From contig NZ_JAJHJB010000001.1 of assembly GCF_020819555.1 (NCBI RefSeq), positions 1 through 64,000 on the forward strand: DNA of 64,000 bases, given 5' to 3'. A program made the translations under genes and the position numbers. The notes under the pieces are model-generated. The model was not told the origin of the DNA and made no database searches. It was given only the letters and a program-made list of their open reading frames with translations. Positions 9,718 to 19,253 of the stretch are shown here, piece after piece. The stretch comes from Pelosinus baikalensis (GTDB taxonomy: Bacteria; Bacillota; Negativicutes; DSM-13327). Each line of letters opens with the position of its first letter. Within the stretch, counting starts at the first letter, position 1.

Positions 9718-10487
9718 TATAAATCTTCTCCTTCAGTTGGAACCGTAACCAGCACTGGTTGTTTCTCAAGATACTTGCAGAGCTCTGCAACATTGCTATT
9801 TTCGCGTATAAAAAACACCCGTCCTCCCAGTGAGCTGCCGTACGGTTTTAGTTTTGTAAACCGGATATACCCCTTTACTGAGGCTACATACCCTGTAACA
9901 TATTCTGGATCATCAGACCAACAGAGTTCTGCAATCACACCTGGAGCGGAAACAACCTTAGTGGCAAGAATCATACCTTCCCGCGCATGAATCCCTTGCA
10001 ATCCCTGGCACTCCATCCATTGATTGAGAACATCTTCATCATTGCTATCCATACGTGATACCCTGATACCACGCATGCCGGTATTATCTAACCGCTCTCC
10101 AGTCTTGGCACATACTAACATAGCTCCACGCATACTATCCGTTAATTTCACCAATTGCTCCATACCGCGTTCCACCGCTTGATTGCTCACTCCAATAGAT
10201 AGTAACTCGGATTTTGCTGCAGCACGACCGGCCGTAAAATCCAAAACATCAACAGTCCGCGTAGGTAACAAGCGTACTGGCTTAACGATTTCCCTGGGGA
10301 CAGCTTCTATTGTAATATTCACGAAATCCGCACTCCCCCGCGTATGCGAAAAAGCTCTTTCCAACATATCCTGCGTAATTTTTCCGAGCCGCTGCAAAAC
10401 CACCAATCGTTCCGCACCCGATATATGCCGCCCACCCATTTCATGAGCGCCCCCTTGCGCCGATCTCATTCTAACGCTATAAAGCAC
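9717..10487 (-). CDS. bioW: 6-carboxyhexanoate-CoA ligase (pimeloyl-CoA synthetase)
   Basis: A 256-residue BioW-family protein, the usual length for the family. It makes pimeloyl-CoA from free pimelate, CoA and ATP. The N-terminus MLYSVRMRSAQGG with HISGAERLV, the central RTVDVLDFTAGRAAAKSEL and the C-terminal GYVASVKGYIRFTKLKPYGSSLGGRVFF block are characteristic of the family. Its presence, with no bioC or bioH in the operon, means this strain starts biotin synthesis from pimelate rather than by the malonyl-ACP methyl-ester route. It lies 50 bases behind bioB and is coupled to bioF. Confidence 0.95.
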   Translation of the reverse strand: MLYSVRMRSAQGGAHEMGGRHISGAERLVVLQRLGKITQDMLERAFSHTRGSADFVNITIEAVPREIVKPVRLLPTRTVDVLDFTAGRAAAKSELLSIGVSNQAVERGMEQLVKLTDSMRGAMLVCAKTGERLDNTGMRGIRVSRMDSNDEDVLNQWMECQGLQGIHAREGMILATKVVSAPGVIAELCWSDDPEYVTGYVASVKGYIRFTKLKPYGSSLGGRVFFIRENSNVAELCKYLEKQPVLVTVPTEGEDL

Positions 10488-10536
10488 TTAATGACCCCTT
10501 TTCTCTTGGTTTCGTTGATGAATAATAGTAGTATCA

Positions 10537-11550
10537 TTACAATACAGCATGAACAGCTTGTTTAGCAGAAAGAGGACTCAGTTCTAAATCATAAATCATC
10601 CTTAAATCGGTAGAATAATCCCGTCCATGGGTTGTTAAATATCCGCCAATCATCATACCATTGATACCGCTTCTTAGGCTCAATGCCTGCAAATCACGTA
10701 GATTCTCTTCCCGCCCTCCCGCGGTACGCAAGCCGCGGTCCGGCAGAATAAATCGGAATAAAGCAAAGCTTTTTAAGACTTCCAAAGGTGTTATCGGTTG
10801 CAGATTCTCCAGTGGTGTCCCTTTCATTCTATGCAGTATATTAAGTGGCACGGAATCCACGTTCATTGCTTTCAAAGCAAACGCCATCTCCAGACGCTGT
10901 GACATACTTTCCCCCATGCCAAGAATGCCCCCCGAACAAACTTCAAGTCCTGCTTCTTTAACAACCTTGATCGTTTGCACACGATCCTTGTATGTATGTG
11001 TATTGCAAATAGAAGAATAATGACTCTCGCTCGTTTCAATATTATGATGATAGCGTGAAACACCTGCCGCTTTTAAAGCTTTGGCATTTTCAAAGGATAA
11101 TAACCCCAGAGAACAGCATACATGCAGCTTTGTTTCCTGTTTGATGCGTTTTAATGCTCTTAGAATTTTAGTAAACTCTCCCTCATCCCCCATGCCTCGC
11201 CCGCTAGTCACTATTGCAAAACGTAATGCCCCTCCATCTTCAGCCTGCTTGGCAGCAGACAGCAATTCTTCTTCAGTCATAAGCGGATACACGTTTACCT
11301 GGGTATGATGATGAGCCGATTGAGCACAAAAAGCACAGTCCTCAGAACACATCCCTGAACGCCCATTAACGATAGAGCATAAATCTACATCTTTGCCAAC
11401 GTACTTTTGCCGTATAGCATCAGCCATCGCAAGTAAAAATGGCAAATCTTCATCATTTATATCCGCTAATGATCGTGCCTCCTCCATTGTTATTTGTCCG
11501 CCGGCTACTATCCGATTTCCTAATTCCATTATCAATTGCACATTTTTCAT
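10537..11550 (-). CDS. bioB: Biotin synthase (radical SAM)
   Basis: A 337-residue radical-SAM enzyme that inserts sulfur into dethiobiotin. The 4Fe-4S cluster motif is visible as CSEDCAFCAQS, and the downstream segments YHHNIETSESHY, CSGGILGMGES and the arginine-containing AGGRE block around the 2Fe-2S cluster are in place. The start has a strong AAGGAGG site. It is the first gene of the biotin operon. The 250-base region upstream is AT-rich. I could not identify a convincing BirA operator there, although regulation by BirA is expected for the family. Confidence 0.97.
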   Translation of the reverse strand: MKNVQLIMELGNRIVAGGQITMEEARSLADINDEDLPFLLAMADAIRQKYVGKDVDLCSIVNGRSGMCSEDCAFCAQSAHHHTQVNVYPLMTEEELLSAAKQAEDGGALRFAIVTSGRGMGDEGEFTKILRALKRIKQETKLHVCCSLGLLSFENAKALKAAGVSRYHHNIETSESHYSSICNTHTYKDRVQTIKVVKEAGLEVCSGGILGMGESMSQRLEMAFALKAMNVDSVPLNILHRMKGTPLENLQPITPLEVLKSFALFRFILPDRGLRTAGGREENLRDLQALSLRSGINGMMIGGYLTTHGRDYSTDLRMIYDLELSPLSAKQAVHAVL

Positions 11551-11720
11551 TTAGCATTTCCTCCTTATTTATTTAACAAAAAATTCAACTTTGTCATAGA
11601 ATAAATTTAATTCATTTACTTTATATTAACATATTTTCCAATTAATTTCCATGTAATTTCCAAATAAAACCAAAAGCATCTTTTTGTTAAATGTTTTCTT
11701 GTCTTAATAATGAGTAAACA

Positions 11721-11759
11721 TAATATAAAAAGGATTGTCTCAAAAATTGAGACAATCCT
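11721..11759 (-). terminator. Terminator behind the flavoprotein gene
   Basis: A perfect 13-bp stem (11731-11743 with 11747-11759) and a three-base loop, followed on the minus strand by a T-rich tract. It ends transcription from the gene at 11801-12844 and insulates bioB. Confidence 0.85.
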
Positions 11760-11800
11760 AAAGATCGAGAAACCAAAATAATAAATCTATCATTCCTATA

Positions 11801-12844
11801 TTAAGATGATAAAAAATCTGAAAATTTTGGAGAAACCCTGGCAAGAAGTTCCCACTGCCTTACCATATACTGTCTTTCCTGCAAAACATAATTTTCATAT
11901 GTCTTTATTAGTTGTTGTGCGTTGACAATCTGTCCTTTTGTATAGACAGATTGAATTGCTTCTGCAACCTTGCATCCGCTTACTAAAGCACTAGATATTC
12001 CTTCCCCCATAGGATTAAGAAAATTAGCGGCTTCACCTGCAAACAATACTCTGCCTTTTCCTAATGTAACCGAATGTCCAGGGGTGATATATGGTATAAT
12101 CCAGCGTTCTTCTTTAACCTGTGGTTGTATTCTTGCATTATAATAAGACTGAAGGAAAGAAAGAAATCGAGAATGATAGTGCTTTATTTTATTGGGATCT
12201 TTCACTCCTACTCCAATAATAAGAAAATCATCTTTGACATTAAACCATGCATCATATTCGGATAATTCAGGGCTCAAATATGCATGAAAAAACTGACTAT
12301 CCAAATCAATACTTCCCTTGGAAAACGTTTGGTAAGTAGCAATATAACTGTTTCGTTCCTGTAATAAATTCTTTTTAATAAGACTGCCAGCACCGTCACA
12401 TACGATAACAACAGCCGCCTGTTCATAATATGTTTTGCGCCCTTGTAGTTCAACCGATACATGATCGGATCCTTCTTCACAAGAAATAGCGACTGTTGAC
12501 GTTCTAATCTCAACACCACTATCTTTTGCCGCTAGAGCTAGCCAATGGTCAAATAAACTTCGCCATATATTTAACCCACTACTTTCAAATGTAAACGCTT
12601 GATTTTCTTCATTGGTAATAATAATACCCCGGCTTACATTCGGTCTGCATAGAACCGAATCCGGTATTTTACCAAATTCATTTTTCACTATTTCCACAGA
12701 TTTTGGTATCAAAATACCCGAACATGACTTTTCGCGCGGCATTTCCAGCTTTTCAATCAATAACACTTTATATCCAGCAGCCGCTGTCCGTTTAGCAGCC
12801 ATACACCCCGCAGGTCCAGCTCCTATTACTATAACATCATACAT
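11801..12844 (-). CDS. FAD-dependent oxidoreductase, geranylgeranyl-reductase-like
   Basis: A 347-residue flavoprotein with the N-terminal dinucleotide-binding motif VIGAGPAGCMAAKRTA, the PxxKxCSGIL segment typical of the geranylgeranyl-reductase family, and the second FAD motif VLFAGEAANFLNPMGEGISSAL. Family members saturate isoprenoid chains or reduce related unsaturated substrates. The substrate here is unknown. The gene is monocistronic: bioY lies 160 bases upstream and a strong terminator lies behind it. ATG 12844 is preceded by GAGGAG. A tailoring role for the polyketide is conceivable but not supported by position. Confidence 0.8.
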   Translation of the reverse strand: MYDVIVIGAGPAGCMAAKRTAAAGYKVLLIEKLEMPREKSCSGILIPKSVEIVKNEFGKIPDSVLCRPNVSRGIIITNEENQAFTFESSGLNIWRSLFDHWLALAAKDSGVEIRTSTVAISCEEGSDHVSVELQGRKTYYEQAAVVIVCDGAGSLIKKNLLQERNSYIATYQTFSKGSIDLDSQFFHAYLSPELSEYDAWFNVKDDFLIIGVGVKDPNKIKHYHSRFLSFLQSYYNARIQPQVKEERWIIPYITPGHSVTLGKGRVLFAGEAANFLNPMGEGISSALVSGCKVAEAIQSVYTKGQIVNAQQLIKTYENYVLQERQYMVRQWELLARVSPKFSDFLSS

Positions 12845-13006
12845 ATTAAACGCTCCTCTTCGGCAAGTAATAAAATCAAGCTATCATAAATGCTGCATTA
12901 AAAAACTTTTAACCAAAGCATTTTTATTCAATCTTACTTAATGTTTCATTGTACTATATATGCTGGAACATAACCCTACCAAGAAGTATGATGGGCTTGC
13001 TCCCAC

Positions 13007-13552
13007 CTAGCCTTTGAACCGTAACAGAGAACGATTTACAAGTGCCCCTATCCATGTTGCAATAAAAGCCTTAACCAAGTCTCCTAGTAAAAAAGGCAAC
13101 ACTCCAGCTATCAAAGCATTTCCCAAGCTTATATCGGTAATAAAACTTAGCCATACGACTCCAAACAAGTCAACTACCATAACCCCACCAGTCACATTAG
13201 CTAGCGCCAGTCGCCAAATACGGTTCTGCCTCCCTCTCAGCCAGGCAATCAGCATCACTCCGATGAGAAAACCAAAATAATAGCCGCCGCGCGGTCCCAA
13301 TAGAATGCCAATGCCACCACTCATACCTGCGAAAACTGGCAATCCTGCCGCTCCCATCAGAATGAGTGTAATCACGCTAAAAGCTGCTTGTCTGACAGTT
13401 AAAATACTGCCTGTTAACATGATGCCTAAGCTCATTGCAGAAATAGGACTCGGGCTCATGGGAATCGGAATCGAAATTAAGCCCAGCACAGCGGTCAGGG
13501 CGGCAAAAAATGCCGAATGAACCAAGTCTGTTGGTCGGTTTTTCGTGTCCAT
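13007..13552 (-). CDS. bioY: Biotin ECF transporter S component
   Basis: BioY is the membrane substrate-binding subunit of the energy-coupling-factor biotin importer. From ATG 13552 the protein has 181 residues and about six hydrophobic segments. Visible family blocks are ALTAVLGLISIPIPMSPSPIS, the helix with GAAGLPVFAGMSGGIGILLGPRGGYYFGF, and GVLPFLLGDLVKAFIA near the end. An in-frame ATG at 13639 would add 29 charged residues. I prefer 13552 because it has an AGGAGGG site at proper spacing and lies downstream of the promoter at 13611-13639. No A or T component is nearby, so it probably uses shared ECF modules. Confidence 0.93.
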   Translation of the reverse strand: MDTKNRPTDLVHSAFFAALTAVLGLISIPIPMSPSPISAMSLGIMLTGSILTVRQAAFSVITLILMGAAGLPVFAGMSGGIGILLGPRGGYYFGFLIGVMLIAWLRGRQNRIWRLALANVTGGVMVVDLFGVVWLSFITDISLGNALIAGVLPFLLGDLVKAFIATWIGALVNRSLLRFKG

Positions 13553-13610
13553 TTTCCCCCTCCTACTTTTTGTTCTAAATGGTAATTTTTTCATAATTAT
13601 CACTTTAAAC

Positions 13611-13639
13611 AGTATAAAAGAAAATTTACTAATGGTCAA
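13611..13639 (-). promoter_or_regulatory. Sigma-A-type promoter of bioY
   Basis: On the minus strand TTGACC (13639-13634) and TATACT (13616-13611) are separated by exactly 17 bases and sit about 60 bases upstream of the bioY start. Both boxes differ from consensus by one base. Confidence 0.75.
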
Positions 13640-13695
13640 CTACAATATTTCCACAACCCCTTTATAAAACACAAGGCGACCACAGCAGGAAATAG

Positions 13696-13788
13696 TTGAA
13701 ACAGGGATTATCTGTTGAAGAAACAGCTAAACAAACTATGTGTCCTATTAAATTAGTCAAAAAATACTTGCAAACTAAAGATAAATGA
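13696..13788 (+). pseudogene. C-terminal remnant of an Rpn/PD-(D/E)XK family transposase-nuclease
   Basis: A 30-codon plus-strand frame follows an in-frame stop and reads GLSVEETAKQTMCPIKLV before a stop at 13788. The pattern is the small C-terminal segment common in Rpn-type recombination nucleases (GLSxEEIAKxTGLSxEEI). Nothing of the catalytic part remains. The stop overlaps the terminator stem at 13787. This is a weak but coding-like vestige. Confidence 0.35.
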
Positions 13789-13826
13789 AACCCCGCAAAA
13801 TTCCATTAAGAATTTTACAGGGTTTC
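13787..13826 (-). terminator. Terminator behind the ABC-F gene
   Basis: A 17-bp stem (13787-13803 with 13810-13826) with two mismatched or wobble positions. The minus-strand side is followed by a T-rich stretch. Confidence 0.65.
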
Positions 13827-13876
13827 TTCAAAAAGGGACAATTTTCAATTGCTTTTTTCTACTACACCTAACCTAT

Positions 13877-15778
13877 TTACTGGTGTCCAATTTCTTCAGC
13901 CAATTCATTCAAATAGGTCCAGCGCTCTAGCAGCTCTTCCAGCTTTTTTTCAAGTTGCTGTTGAATCTCTGTCAACTCTTGCAGCAAGGTGAAATTACTA
14001 CCTGAAGTATTGATGCGATTGCTGACAATCTGAATCTCCTTTTCCACACTAGCAATTACATCATCTATTTCTTCATACTCTTTTTGCTCTTTAAACGTAA
14101 ACTTCCGAGAACGCTCTTTTGGTCTCTCACTTTGCGTTTGCTCACTGCTCGTCTCTTTTCCCTGATTCTGCTTTTCCTCGTTATATGCCAAGGCACTTTG
14201 GTAATCCGAATAACCGCCTACATATTGCCGAATGCTCCCATCCTTTTCAAAAGCAAAGACTTTTTCTACAACTCGATCTAAGAAATATCGATCATGAGAA
14301 ACGGCAATGACTGCACCAGGAAAATCATCCAAATAATCTTCTAATATGGTCAGCGTCTGAATATCCAAATCATTGGTAGGCTCATCTAATAACAATACAT
14401 TCGGTGATCCCATTAAAATACGGAGCAAGTATAAGCGGCGCTTCTCCCCGCCCGACAATTTACGAATGGGTGTCCATTGCATCTCCGGGGAAAAGAGAAA
14501 CCGTTCCAACATCTGAGAAGCTGTAATAATACCACCATCGGCAGAAGATATGAAATTAGCCTCTTCTTTGATATATTCAATCACCCGCAAATCTTCATCC
14601 ATGTCCGTATTTTCCTGGGAGAAATAACCGATTTTTACGGTCTGTCCGATTTCAATCACACCACTATCAGGATTTAATTTTTGCGTTACCAGGTTCAGTA
14701 AGGTTGATTTTCCGCTGCCATTGGGTCCTACAATTCCCATCCGATCATTGCGCAGCACAATATAACTAAAGTTCTGGATGACGGCACGTTCTCCAAAAGA
14801 TTTACACACATTTGCTATTTCAATAATCTTCCGTCCTAGACGACTGGCACCTGCTGTAATTTCCACTCGATCCTGACTTAAATCAACCTTCTCATCTGAT
14901 AGCTTCTCAAAGCGTTCAATCCGAGCCTTTTGCTTGGTAGTGCGAGCTTTGGCACCTCTTCTCATCCATGCCAGTTCATTACGCAGTAAATTCTGGCGTT
15001 TATTTTCACTTGCCTCTTGGTCGGCTTCCCGCTGCATTTTTAGTTCCAAGAACAGACTATAATTTCCCGTGTAACTATATAAATTGCCCTTATCTAGCTC
15101 AATGATACGATTCACTACACGATCTAAAAAATAACGATCATGAGTAATCATCAGCAATGCGCCTTTGCGTTTATGTAGATACTCCTCCAACCAAGCTACC
15201 GTATCATTATCGATATGATTGGTAGGCTCATCTAAAATTAAGAGATCCGCCGGATGAATCAGAGCACTTGCCAAAGCGATGCGTTTACGCTGCCCACCAG
15301 ATAAAGTGCCTACCTTTGCTGTAAAATCTGTTATACCTAACTGCGTTAAAATTATTTTGGCTTCACTCTCAAGCTGCCAGCCATTCATACCATCCATTTG
15401 CTGACTGAGTGCAATAAGTTGTTTTTGTAAACCTTGATCTTTCGGGTTATCCTCAGCGGCCAGCAGCACCTGTTCGTATTCCCTCAGCAATTTCATGATC
15501 GGTGAATACCCCTGAAACACCTGATCCAGAACCGTATCTGAAGGATTAAAAGAAGGATTCTGGGCTAGATATTGTACTTCTATGGTGTTGCCAATCATCA
15601 CCTTCCCATCATCCGCTTCTTCCAATCCAGCGATGACTTTCAAAAAAGTAGATTTCCCTGTGCCATTCACACCAATCAAGCCAATTTTATCATTTTCATC
15701 AATACCAAAAGAAACATTACTAAATAAATTCTTCGTACCATAACTTTTGGATAACTTTTCAATCGAAACTATATTCAT
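13877..15778 (-). CDS. ABC-F family ATPase (ribosome-associated, Uup/EttA-like)
   Basis: A soluble protein of 633 residues with two tandem ATPase domains and no membrane segments. The first has GVNGTGKST, LSGGQRKRIALA and ILDEPTNHID. The second has GPNGSGKST, LSGGEKRRLYLLR and LLDEPTNDLD. The charged linker between the domains (about residues 230-310) is the P-site tRNA interaction motif of ABC-F factors. A Lys/Glu-rich coiled-coil tail follows (about residues 555-625). Members act on the ribosome as translation factors or give resistance to ribosome-targeting antibiotics. The long C-terminal coiled coil resembles Uup. The frame extends to a TTG at 15799, but ATG 15778 has a GAGAGG site and the normal family start. 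Confidence 0.9.
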   Translation of the reverse strand: MNIVSIEKLSKSYGTKNLFSNVSFGIDENDKIGLIGVNGTGKSTFLKVIAGLEEADDGKVMIGNTIEVQYLAQNPSFNPSDTVLDQVFQGYSPIMKLLREYEQVLLAAEDNPKDQGLQKQLIALSQQMDGMNGWQLESEAKIILTQLGITDFTAKVGTLSGGQRKRIALASALIHPADLLILDEPTNHIDNDTVAWLEEYLHKRKGALLMITHDRYFLDRVVNRIIELDKGNLYSYTGNYSLFLELKMQREADQEASENKRQNLLRNELAWMRRGAKARTTKQKARIERFEKLSDEKVDLSQDRVEITAGASRLGRKIIEIANVCKSFGERAVIQNFSYIVLRNDRMGIVGPNGSGKSTLLNLVTQKLNPDSGVIEIGQTVKIGYFSQENTDMDEDLRVIEYIKEEANFISSADGGIITASQMLERFLFSPEMQWTPIRKLSGGEKRRLYLLRILMGSPNVLLLDEPTNDLDIQTLTILEDYLDDFPGAVIAVSHDRYFLDRVVEKVFAFEKDGSIRQYVGGYSDYQSALAYNEEKQNQGKETSSEQTQSERPKERSRKFTFKEQKEYEEIDDVIASVEKEIQIVSNRINTSGSNFTLLQELTEIQQQLEKKLEELLERWTYLNELAEEIGHQ

Positions 15779-15930
15779 AACGATACCTCTCACCAACAAA
15801 ATCTTACTATACCTATTATACCTAATGATGGCAAGTATGCAAAATCAAATGGTGAGTTTAACTTCTAAATACAGCACCTACATAACAATGCGCTTACATC
15901 CTTGTATGTCATAGACTTTTTATCAGATTT

Positions 15931-17487
15931 TCAAATCTTGATACTCATGATCTCATCGCGGAAGATACGCTCATCCATCATTTTAATATTTGGCGAAATA
16001 ATTGGTTTGAAATCCATAAGTGCCAGAATATCTTTATCAATATCTACACCTGGTGCTATTTCTGTCAGCATTATGCCTTTTGCTGTCAGCTCAAATACTG
16101 CACGTTCGGTAATATACATGACCGATTGTTGTGTTTTTTGTGCATATGTACCACTAAAGGTAATTTGCTCAACATGGTCAAGAAATTTCTTAACTTTCCC
16201 CTCATTAACAATTTTCAATTTTCCATCGGCAATGTTAGCCTTCAGTCCACCTGCAGTAAAGGAACCACAATATATAACCCGCTTTGTATTTTGTGTAATA
16301 TTGATGAAACCGCCGCACCCCGCTACGCGGCCCTTAAATTTACTAACATTAATATTTCCATATTGATCGGTTTGTGCTAACCCGAGGAAGGCCAAATCCA
16401 GACCACCGCCGTCATAAAAGTCAAATTGATATGGCTGGTCAAGAATGGCTTCAGCATTCATTGCAGCTCCAAATCCCAAGCCGCCTGCCGGAAGACCACC
16501 GACAGGACCAGACTCTACCGTAAGCGTCATTGTATCACCAATGCCTTCTTCATTTGCCACCATGGCAATGCCTTCTGGAACACCAATTCCCAGATTTACC
16601 GCTGCGTTAGGGATAAGTTCCATAGCTCCACGGCGTGCAATTACTTTGCGCTCATCAAGAACCATAGGGGCAATTGTAAAGAGCGGCGCACGAGCCTCCC
16701 CGCAATATGCAGGATTATAGCTGCATGGTTCAGCATAGATCTGTAGATGATTATCTGGATTTTCATTCACTACAACATAGTCCACGTTAATTCCGGGAAC
16801 TTTTACATTCATAGGATGCATGCTGCCATTTTCCACAATGCGTTCTACTTGTACGATAACAATACCGCCTGAGTTTTTGGCAGCTTGCGCTAGAGAGAGA
16901 AGCTCTAAGGATACTGCTTCATGTTCAATCGTAATATTACCTTTCTTATCCGCACTAGTGCCGCGAAGTAATGCCACATCAATGGGAAAGGGTTTATACC
17001 AAAGCCACTCTTCACCTCCTAACTCAATCACCTCGACCAAGTCTTCCTTAGTAACGTCATTGATCTTACCGCCTTCCACCCGGGGATCTACAAAAGTATT
17101 CAGACCTACCTTCGCAATAACCCCTGGTTTTCGTCCGGCAACATTACGAAACCAATGGGTAAGAGTGCCTTGGGGGAAATTATAGGCTTCAATTTTATTT
17201 TCCACGGCAAGTTTACCGAGTTTTGGTGCCAGATTCCAGTGTCCGCCGATTACCCGTTTCACCAGCCCTTCATGTCCAAAGTGGTTTGCGCCACGATCCT
17301 TACCGTCCCCCTGCCCGGCACAGTATATCAACGTAAGGTCAATTGGAAGTCTTTCCTTTAGAAAGCTTTCTTCAATTGCTCCAGTCAATGCATCTGGATT
17401 ACCACAGCCTACAAATCCGCTTGTTGCAACAGTGGCACCGCTTTTAACCAATTTGGCAGCTTCTTGTGCACTAATGATTTTAACCAT
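15931..17487 (-). CDS. Acyl-CoA:carboxylate CoA-transferase, YdiF/propionate CoA-transferase family
   Basis: A fused alpha/beta family I CoA-transferase of 518 residues. The N-terminal half carries ATSGFVGCGNPDAL. The C-terminal half carries the catalytic glutamate in LTVESGPVGGLPAGG, with the oxyanion glycine motif GIGVPEGIA before it. The chemistry moves CoA between acetyl-CoA and short-chain or hydroxy acids such as acetoacetate, propionate or butyrate. The exact acid is not determinable. ATG 17487 follows a GAGGTGAAGG site and is preferred to the ATG at 17520. It lies 41 bases behind the permease gene, and together they form a two-gene uptake-and-activation operon comparable in logic to atoE-atoDA. 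Confidence 0.9.
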   Translation of the reverse strand: MVKIISAQEAAKLVKSGATVATSGFVGCGNPDALTGAIEESFLKERLPIDLTLIYCAGQGDGKDRGANHFGHEGLVKRVIGGHWNLAPKLGKLAVENKIEAYNFPQGTLTHWFRNVAGRKPGVIAKVGLNTFVDPRVEGGKINDVTKEDLVEVIELGGEEWLWYKPFPIDVALLRGTSADKKGNITIEHEAVSLELLSLAQAAKNSGGIVIVQVERIVENGSMHPMNVKVPGINVDYVVVNENPDNHLQIYAEPCSYNPAYCGEARAPLFTIAPMVLDERKVIARRGAMELIPNAAVNLGIGVPEGIAMVANEEGIGDTMTLTVESGPVGGLPAGGLGFGAAMNAEAILDQPYQFDFYDGGGLDLAFLGLAQTDQYGNINVSKFKGRVAGCGGFINITQNTKRVIYCGSFTAGGLKANIADGKLKIVNEGKVKKFLDHVEQITFSGTYAQKTQQSVMYITERAVFELTAKGIMLTEIAPGVDIDKDILALMDFKPIISPNIKMMDERIFRDEIMSIKI

Positions 17488-17528
17488 ATCCTTCACCTCA
17501 GTAAGTGTCTTTCGACACAAATTTTTAA

Positions 17529-18935
17529 TTAATATAATCCAGTAAGTAAGTGGAAAAAAACCACTATAAATGCGACACTCGTTTTCATTAGGGTTAATGC
17601 GAAAATATCTTTGTATGCCTGTTTATGAGTCAATCCACAGACCACCAATAACGTAATGATGGCACCATTATGTGGAAGGGTATCCATGCCGCCTGATGCC
17701 ATGGATGCAACTCTATGTAGAATTTCAGGAGACATACCGATGGATTGAGCCCATGCCAGCCAATCTTTTGACATTAAATCTAATGCAATGGACATGCCTC
17801 CTGATGCTGATCCGGTAACACCCGCGAGAGTAGTAACCGTCACCGCTTCAGAGACTAAAGGTGTACCTCCTATTTTTATACTCATTAACGCACTTGAAAT
17901 GGCTTTAAAACCCGGTAATGCTGCAATAACGTTACCGTAACCTACCTCAGAGGCAGTATTCATGATGGCAAGTAATGAGCCGATAGCCCCAGCATTCATG
18001 GCTTTTGCCAAGCTGCCGCCTTTTGGTATCGATTTGTACCCTAAGCCCATGGCAAGTAAAATACCGATGACCAAAGCAATAATGAGTGACCAAATACTAA
18101 TGACATTTTTAATATTGGCTGCTACCATTGGTAATTTCATTGCTTGAAATGGTTCAAGCATCATCGGATTCCAGGCAAAGAAGTTGATCATCACAAAATT
18201 AATAATCAATACTGCCAAGAGAGGAATAACCCCAATATACCAGGAAGGTAGTTTAACCTCTGTATCTAAGCGTATGTCAGGCTCATTGATCGTATGCTCG
18301 CCATACCCTTCACCACTAGTAATAGCCGTTTTATATCGGTGATTTAAATAGAAAAGGCCCGAACCGATTAAAATCGTGCCACCAAAAATACCGCATATGG
18401 GAGCTGCATAGATCGTCGTGCCGAAAAAGCTAGTGGGTATAATATTTTGTATTTGAGGAGTACCAGGGAAAGAATCCATCGTCGCAGTAAATGCACCAAG
18501 AACGATAGCCGCAGGGATAAGCCGTTTTGGTATATTCGCTTCTCTAAATAGTGCGGCGGCAAAGGGGTAAACCGCAAATACCACCACAAACATACTTACA
18601 CCACCATACGTTAAAACCGCTCCGGCTAACGTAACAGCAAGAATAGCACGTTCCCTGCCTAATCCTTTTATAATTGCGTGAGCAATACCTTGAGCCAGTC
18701 CAGTGTCCTCCATAATTTTGCCAAAGATGGCTCCCAACAAGAATACAGGAAAAAAAGACTTTATATAGGTCACACCTTTTGCCATAAAAAGTTCGGTATA
18801 AGCCGGCATGATTGGCAGACTAGACATACTGGCAGCAAGCAAGGCAAATATCGGAGCAAATATAATAACTGAATACCCACGGTAAGCAAAGCAAATTAAC
18901 AAAATCAGACTTGCTATAATACTGATCACTTCCAT
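17529..18935 (-). CDS. GntP-family permease (gluconate / short hydroxy-acid:H+ symporter family)
   Basis: A 468-residue integral membrane protein with about twelve to fourteen hydrophobic segments. GKIMEDTGLAQGIAHAIIKGLG and the AGAVLTYGGVSMFVVVFAVYPFA block are GntP-family signatures, as is the later EAVTVTTLAGVTGSASGGMSIAL. Members import gluconate, 3-hydroxybutyrate or related acids with protons. Pairing with a CoA-transferase argues for a short-chain acid, such as 3-hydroxybutyrate or acetoacetate, rather than gluconate (inference). It is the first gene behind the sigma-54 promoter at 19025-19042. Confidence 0.88.
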   Translation of the reverse strand: MEVISIIASLILLICFAYRGYSVIIFAPIFALLAASMSSLPIMPAYTELFMAKGVTYIKSFFPVFLLGAIFGKIMEDTGLAQGIAHAIIKGLGRERAILAVTLAGAVLTYGGVSMFVVVFAVYPFAAALFREANIPKRLIPAAIVLGAFTATMDSFPGTPQIQNIIPTSFFGTTIYAAPICGIFGGTILIGSGLFYLNHRYKTAITSGEGYGEHTINEPDIRLDTEVKLPSWYIGVIPLLAVLIINFVMINFFAWNPMMLEPFQAMKLPMVAANIKNVISIWSLIIALVIGILLAMGLGYKSIPKGGSLAKAMNAGAIGSLLAIMNTASEVGYGNVIAALPGFKAISSALMSIKIGGTPLVSEAVTVTTLAGVTGSASGGMSIALDLMSKDWLAWAQSIGMSPEILHRVASMASGGMDTLPHNGAIITLLVVCGLTHKQAYKDIFALTLMKTSVAFIVVFFHLLTGLY

Positions 18936-19024
18936 AACCTTAAACCCCCAATACTTTTTTACTTGGTACTACAACGTCCAAACCTCCCTTCTTTGCATGA
19001 CGCCACTTTCACATTTATAGTAAG

Positions 19025-19042
19025 TTGCAAGATGTATGCCAA
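19025..19042 (-). promoter_or_regulatory. Sigma-54 (-24/-12) promoter of the permease/CoA-transferase operon
   Basis: The minus strand reads TTGGCATACATCTTGCAA. It keeps the invariant GG and GC pairs at correct spacing and matches TGGCAC-N5-TTGCW with one mismatch. It lies about 90 bases upstream of the permease start, and an enhancer-binding regulator is encoded directly upstream. Confidence 0.88.
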
Positions 19043-19105
19043 AGTGAAAATAATAACAAACATAGACAAGTAACCGCCTTTAAGCAAAATAGATAGTATT
19101 GATAT

Positions 19106-19144
19106 TGTCTGAAAATACAGACAATTATGTATGGTTTTCAGACA
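19106..19144. promoter_or_regulatory. Probable upstream activating sites for the sigma-54 regulator
   Basis: A perfect inverted repeat TGTCTG-N6-CAGACA (19106-19123) is followed by a further half-site with the same sequence (TTTTCAGACA, 19135-19144). The sites lie about 65-120 bases upstream of the -24 box, the usual enhancer distance. The binding protein is inferred to be the product of 19254-20525. Confidence 0.65.
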
Positions 19145-19253
19145 CAACAAAACAACTCATGACAAATCCGCTTTGTAATGTTACATAATAACATCAACGG
19201 AAGTTAGCCATGAGTCAGAAATATTCCACAGCAACCAGTAAACACATTGCCTT

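Noticed and set aside
11551..11720. BirA operator upstream of bioB
   Set aside because: TTAACA-like words occur (around 11573 and 11692) but are about 110 bases apart and not arranged as the expected palindrome, so I do not list an operator.
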